Source of the DNA: Bradysia coprophila | Lineage: Eukaryota > Arthropoda > Insecta > Diptera > Sciaridae | Assembly: GCF_014529535.1 (NCBI RefSeq) | Contig: NW_023503307.1 | Span: forward strand, 5,332,599-5,396,598 | DNA length: 64,000 bases | Direction: 5' to 3' | Part shown: in pieces, positions 58,701 through 64,000 of the stretch | Layout: the number at the start of each line of letters is the position of its first letter | Position numbering within the stretch: the first letter of the stretch is position 1 | Program-made: the position numbers and the translations under genes | The notes under the pieces: model-generated | Seen by the model: only the letters and a program-made list of their open reading frames with translations | Database searches by the model: none | Told to the model about the DNA's origin: nothing

Positions 58701-61700
58701 CTGAACATTTATTGGAGATTCCATAACGAATTCAAATTTTACGTCAAAATATCATACGCTTGGAATCACTTAATTGACTGGATCGGTCGGTACATCGACG
58801 ACTTTTAAAACTCTGATAAATCCAAAATTGTGTTTCCTTAAGGTGAACAAACTGTACATAACATCTTGTTGCTAACTTGTTTCAAAGCTGGAATTTTTCG
58901 CTTACTCTGTGCTGTCAACCTCAGCCTCGCCTCGGCAGGATACGCGCATTTGGCAAACATTCTCGGACCGCCAAGCTCCCTTTACAAGTGTAATCTCCTT
59001 AAAATTAGTCAATGCTTTCTAGTTCATGTTTCATATATTTCTGAAGTCTAAATGTCACTACCATCTGAATTCAGAACCTTCGTTCTTATGGTTCATGGTA
59101 ACAGTTTCATCAGCTGGTTTACTGTGATTAATGTTGAAACATTTTGTGTTTAATGGAGGATATTTTTGAACGGAAACGTTGTTCATCATGTTAAGATATG
59201 TTTTTCAAAAATGCGTTACAGTCTTCAACTGAATATTTGAAATATTCAAAATTATAAGTAAAATGCATACAATAAGTCTCAATGCTCGAATCTGGGTTAA
59301 ATCACAACTGCAGCAATAATAACTCTGAAGGCAAATAAATCAAGACGGAGTGCTAACAGCTAATAAACACGTTAAAAGTTCGTAAATATTTATTATTACA
59401 TGGTAATTGCAATGATTATTTCGTTCAAACTGCCACAAATCGAAAACAATCGGGCAAACAGGAAGGAAAAATCTGGTTGTAACGAAAAAATAATTTCAAT
59501 GTTGTTTGTTGTTGTTTCAATCTCAATAAACATTTAGTACTTAGGCAACCATCAAGGTCAATTATCATTAAAATTCCATAAAAAACTTAATAAATAAGAA
59601 GAAAAACGAAAAAAATCTCCTCTCTCACTCATCAATTAAAATCTTTTATTATGTGGAAAAAAAGCACAAGATTTTTGTTTTATTGCATACATTCGGTATA
59701 TCATGCGTGTGTGGGGTCTAAAACAGGCGACAATATATGATTATAATTTTTTAATTCCTTGTGTAAACACCGACAGCAAGGCCGACCATAATTCTTGTTA
59801 TAGAGACAGTATCATCAAAAATGTGTTGGTTTTTTTCGGGGAGAGACTAATGAAGATTGTTATTTAATCATTACCATTATTGTGCCATATTTTATCGCGC
59901 GCGATTATATTCGGCGCGCGATTTATTGAAAAATATAATTTTTATGGCCAGTCAAATTCCTAGAACCTTTTGAACGGTCTTTGGAAACACTTATCTTATT
60001 CGTTGCTATTCGAACGGTTCAATATAGAAACAAAATGTATATTCAACAGGACCGTAACTGGAACCGAAATGTGATGGGGTGCAATATTTCATCAAATTGT
60101 CTGATACCCAGTATATGACTTTATCTATAAGCTATTAGCAGCAATTGCCACTCATTTTCTAAAACTACACCACATTGGCAGTGTTTCTTAAGAGGCAGCG
60201 ATGGCGTGTCTCGTATTTCATTTTTGATTATATCTTTTCATTTCGTTTGTTTTATTATGATTCAGCAGATTTCTTCTGGAAAAATGGACGGCCTTAAAAA
60301 CGATCACGAATGTGTTAGCTTTAAATAAAAATTAGTGTTGGTTGTTGTCGTTTGACCAGCTGTGGGTCAGCAATTTAACGAAGTTTTCTTAAATTGATCA
60401 GTTTTCTCAGAGGTACAAACAAATCTATTTTCTGTTTAAAGCTAACACATTTGTGGTCGTTGTTTGAGTCCCATATTTTTGAAAAAGGATTCTGGTGGAC
60501 AGATAGTATTAAGAGGAATCTACACATGGCTAAATTGTTGCCTACATTTCGGGGCAAAATTATTATTATTTTGATGATAATTTTGGACTTGCATTCTTTT
60601 TAGAAAAAGTACGACCATCGTTTGGTGTTAAAATGTGTTAGCTTTCTGTAAAACTTTAAATGTTTGTGGTGATGTAACCTCAGTCCGATAAAAGTCAATG
60701 TTTCACGAAAATTGACACATATTTTGAGTTTTCTCGGTGCCAGTGTATCGGAAGGGTAGGCTTTGTTGTGCATTTCAACCAGATATACAGAGGACGTCAG
60801 CGAAATTTAGGCATAAATTTGCTTCATCTGTAAAATCGTTTTAAATACTTATAATCACTTTTGTGAGTAAAAGTGGACTAGTTGAAAAACAGCTGAATCA
60901 AATTCATGTCTAGAACGTACGTTCCCTAATTCATTTCGAGTTACTTCTATTTATTTCCATTTTTTTCATGAATCAGGGTTAGCAAAAACTGCTGTTGGAA
61001 AAATTTTGACCAAAGGAAGGAAAATTAAAAAAAAGTGATAAAAAATGGAAAGCCGTATTCTCAAAAATAGGGCCAGCAAAAATCTGATCAGTTACTAGCT
61101 TTAGTTATTTCCGAATGGAAACCACCTAGAAGGAGTCACACGCGAAATGAGTTGCATTTTCTAAAATAAGTTGCAATTGAGTTGGGTTTTCGAAAATGAG
61201 TTGCACGCAAAATAAGTGGCATCCGAAAAAAATGAATGGCAGGTGTTTTACTATTCGATTATTTCTCAATGATTTATTGGGCAGCATCCACCTAGTTGCG
61301 GGCCTGAACTTTAGTTCTTAACAATATATATACACTTTGCGTAATTCAAGTTTATAATAATTTTTTTTTCGTTCGCTTATTTTATTTTTACAATTTTTTT
61401 TCTTGCAAAAACTATAAAACCATTCAAGTGAAAAGTATTTTTATAACACAATGTTATACTACCTTATTCCATCTAATTAAAATTGATATAAAAAAAATCT
61501 ACACGTTGTTTGCCATTTTTTTTCCGTATCTCTCTCTAAAAGATATTATATTTTAAAATTCAGGTAAGATATTTGATTACAAATTACTGTCATTTCATAA
61601 ACACAAAGAAAAATGTGTGTACACAACGTACAAACTGTACATACTTATACATAATGTTATGTCGTTACAAACCGTAATATTTATATATTTTCTATCTGTG

Positions 61701-64000
61701 CACAATGCCATGTTTATATCATGCAAAATACATTGGATGCAGAGAGTGATATGTATATAATTATTTTTTACTTGATTGCACCGATTTACTCGGATCAGAT
61801 GTTAGGCAATTTTTTTCGATATATCAAATAACATCAACATTGATACCATACCATTTTCTTTATCAATTAGATACATTTCAGTCATAAACAGTGTATCAAT
61901 TTATGTATCACAGTTTGGAATTGAAGTAGTTTATTTACCTCTTACGCCACACGATCTGATTGATTGGATCTTTTGGGAGTATTACTCATTTGGATGGAAA
62001 TAATAATAAAGTTTGAACAACAGCTTTATGGATATTTTGTATTTTTCAAATAAAAACGATAAAATTTACATAACTTTGTCATCGTCGTTTTTTTGTAGAC
62101 GCAAAAACATTAAATGAACGAAAAAAAAAATGTTTTCCGGAAATACTAGCGTCTCTTGTCATAATTGTATTTTTAAATAAATAAATTTAGCGGTAAGTCA
62201 GGCGGATTTTAGTGTTTCAGAATGTGAATCTATTTTATTAGATTTTTAAGAAACGATTAACAAACGTTAACTACATCTACACAGTTGGTGACCTTGACGA
62301 TTAATTAAAAGGAGTCTAGAACGGAGCAATACTTCGAGAAGTTGCAAAATCAAATTTAAAAAATGGTAAAACCTTTCAGTTGAAGATATGACTTGACTAC
62401 AGAGAAGCTAGGCTTAAACATCTATGTTCAGCAGTGCGATCGAAATAGAACATAAATAGATTTCACTGGGCAACACAATTTTTTTGTCCACAAAGGGTGG
62501 CATTGTGCGTTGGATAGGTCTCGGTGCCTTAAGTACGAAACACGCATCCATTGGTCCCAATGATGTCTATGGTTCTGCTGCACCCGCTTCACACAAAAAA
62601 ACCACTGTGCCTCTGCTTACTCGCATTTCAAAAGTTGTTTAAATTGTTGCACCAGTGCGTAAAAATGTCTACGTAATACATTTGTCCACTTCCCAATAAT
62701 GAGTATAAGAAAAACGAGGATCTTCCTGACTTATACATGAAATCTTGTTCCTAAATTGTGCATGAGGAGGAAATGTGTTCACATTTCAAACAGTGTATTA
62801 GGTATTTTTTTTACTTTTCAAAAATGAACCGCTCTTGCCTCAAATTACCTGTTATAGACAACAACGACAAAAATAGGCGAGGAGCTCTGTCCTGTATGCT
62901 ATGTATATAGTAAATGGAGTAAAAGATTTAATATAGCAAAATGTACGATTACACAAATGAAGTTAAAGTTCTTAAAATAGGTTAAACAGCAGAACTGTTC
63001 GATTCATTTGTTTCGGCCACCGTACTCAGAGCAAGGATCGAGCCGGTAAAGATGCAAAAAATCCTAATTTTGTCTTGGGAAATCACAACTGACAATTTCG
63101 TAATTTTTTCGAATTTTCTATACTGTCTCTCTTAAAAATCGCCTTTGACGCCTTTCGATAGCCAGTCTGACCCTATTGCACAGCATCAATTCGAAATCAT
63201 TTCACTGCATGGCATGTCGCTTTTATACTTCTGATACCAATGCAGTACATAGTTTTACATACAATTTACACGAGCTACATCACAAAATCAATTATTTTGG
63301 TTTAATGAATTGTGGTTTGAAGGAATCGCCTTGTTAAAAGAGTTACAAAGGACTAGAAAGCAATCGCCCGGGGACATTTAAAATTGAAATTTTCTGCCAC
63401 ATCATTTTTCCAAACTTAACTTTTTCGAATAGGGATTGAGACATTCTCTTCTACTATAACCTTTGACCGGACTGATAAAAAGTTTAACTTTTCAATTAAA
63501 AAAACATTTTAAGACCGTGTAAATACACGAATCAATTTACCGCTTACAATTTACAGTGCACACAGATCTGTATTATATCAATATATTCGTAATTGCGATT
63601 CGGTACTACACACACAGGAAACTCATGGCTTATAGTGCAACAAAAAGCATTTTAAATTCAATCATAATTTTTGGTACGTGTACAGATCGAACTATGTAAC
63701 ATCCGGTGTAAAGTAATTGAATCATATTATGATCTCGAAATCTCATAATTTTTCCGTTCAAATCGAATTCAAAGTGCTTTTGATCTGGACTTTTACGAAC
63801 CATAATCAATAAAAATTCAAAGCAAAACATGAACTTCGATCTTAGTTAATTTTATACAGAAATCTCTGTATGCGCCAGTCCATTATCTTGTTCAGTAAAT
63901 AAAACATAATAAAAATAAACAACAGATCTCACGACGAAAGGGTGTAATGCTGTTATTAGTTGCGCTTAATTTTATAATGAAAGACTCGGACGAGATAAGG
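55734..64000. other. Long non-coding stretch, probably RUNX intron
   Basis: The exon ending at 55733 needs an upstream exon, and none with Runt-domain character is found to the right edge, so most or all of this 8.3 kb is likely intron. Contents: a perfect 12-bp palindrome ATCGCGCGCGAT at 59894-59905 with a second GCGCGCGAT beside it; a hairpin with arms at about 60299-60325 and 60437-60462 (AACGATCACGAATGTGTTAG and complement); a MITE copy at 60794-60922; AT-rich simple tracts near 61360-61560. No RNA gene was recognised. Confidence 0.5.
60794..60922. mobile_element. MITE, CAGCTG-rich family, copy 3
   Basis: The left end GTCAGCGAAATTTAGGCATA.. and right half ..TTGAAAAACAGCTGAATCAA ATTCATGTC.. 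are imperfect inverted repeats. They match copies at 33012 and 35618 in order and spacing. It is the most decayed of the three. Confidence 0.65.

Noticed and set aside
1..64000. tRNA or rRNA genes
   Set aside because: No stretch with a T-loop/anticodon arrangement or conserved rRNA sequence was recognised by eye; tRNAscan would be needed to exclude tRNAs fully.

Overview
The window is animal nuclear DNA, almost certainly from an insect and most likely a lower (nematoceran) fly. The reasons are a strongly AT-rich background, many short introns of 55-80 bp with GT..AG borders beside a few multi-kilobase ones, clear insect gene families (a DUF4803-type secreted protein, UBR3, a Runt/RUNX factor ending in VWRPY), and a heavy load of non-autonomous DNA transposons. 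No bacterial, organellar or viral block is visible. The species is inference.

Layout. 1-646 (-): first two exons of the complex I 75 kDa subunit (NDUFS1/ND-75), running off the left edge. 1197-1480 (+): complete COX17 copper chaperone, head to head with NDUFS1 across about 550 bp. 2657-4257: a non-autonomous hAT-like element with a perfect 8-bp target duplication and a nested foldback MITE. 8001-31506 (+): a complete UBR3 E3 ubiquitin ligase gene that I could assemble into 15 coding exons and 1947 codons. Its seventh intron is 12.8 kb and carries, on the opposite strand, a secreted DUF4803-type gene with seven coding exons at 16562-18900. A second set of three 5' exons (22506-23487) with its own signal peptide ends in the right phase to splice onto the same 3' exons, so two alternative N-terminal halves are predicted.

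31507-42785 is intergenic and filled with repeats: a 5'-truncated non-LTR retrotransposon tail with a CCHC plus restriction-like endonuclease domain, several MITE families, a 450-bp inverted repeat and a 108-bp minisatellite. 42786-43743 (-): a complete five-exon secreted SGNH/PAF-acetylhydrolase-like esterase. 45392-48188: a foldback-like element whose inner inverted arrays are built from 24-bp palindromes at an exact 44-bp period. 48259-48829 (-): a two-exon secreted, acidic, Ala/Asn-rich small protein with an internal duplication. 51361-53626: a second hAT-like element containing an inverted GATCAC-rich array around two GC-rich hairpin units. 54816-55733 (-): the last two coding exons of a RUNX gene. 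The remaining 8 kb to the right edge shows no exon and is probably its long intron.

Functionally the genes are unrelated apart from the NDUFS1/COX17 pair, which both serve mitochondrial respiration. The most unusual observations are the palindrome-array element, the alternative N-terminal cassettes of the nested gene, and the GC-rich hairpin duplication. Exon coordinates were derived by hand from splice signals, reading phase and remembered homologues. They have not been tested by transcript or database search.
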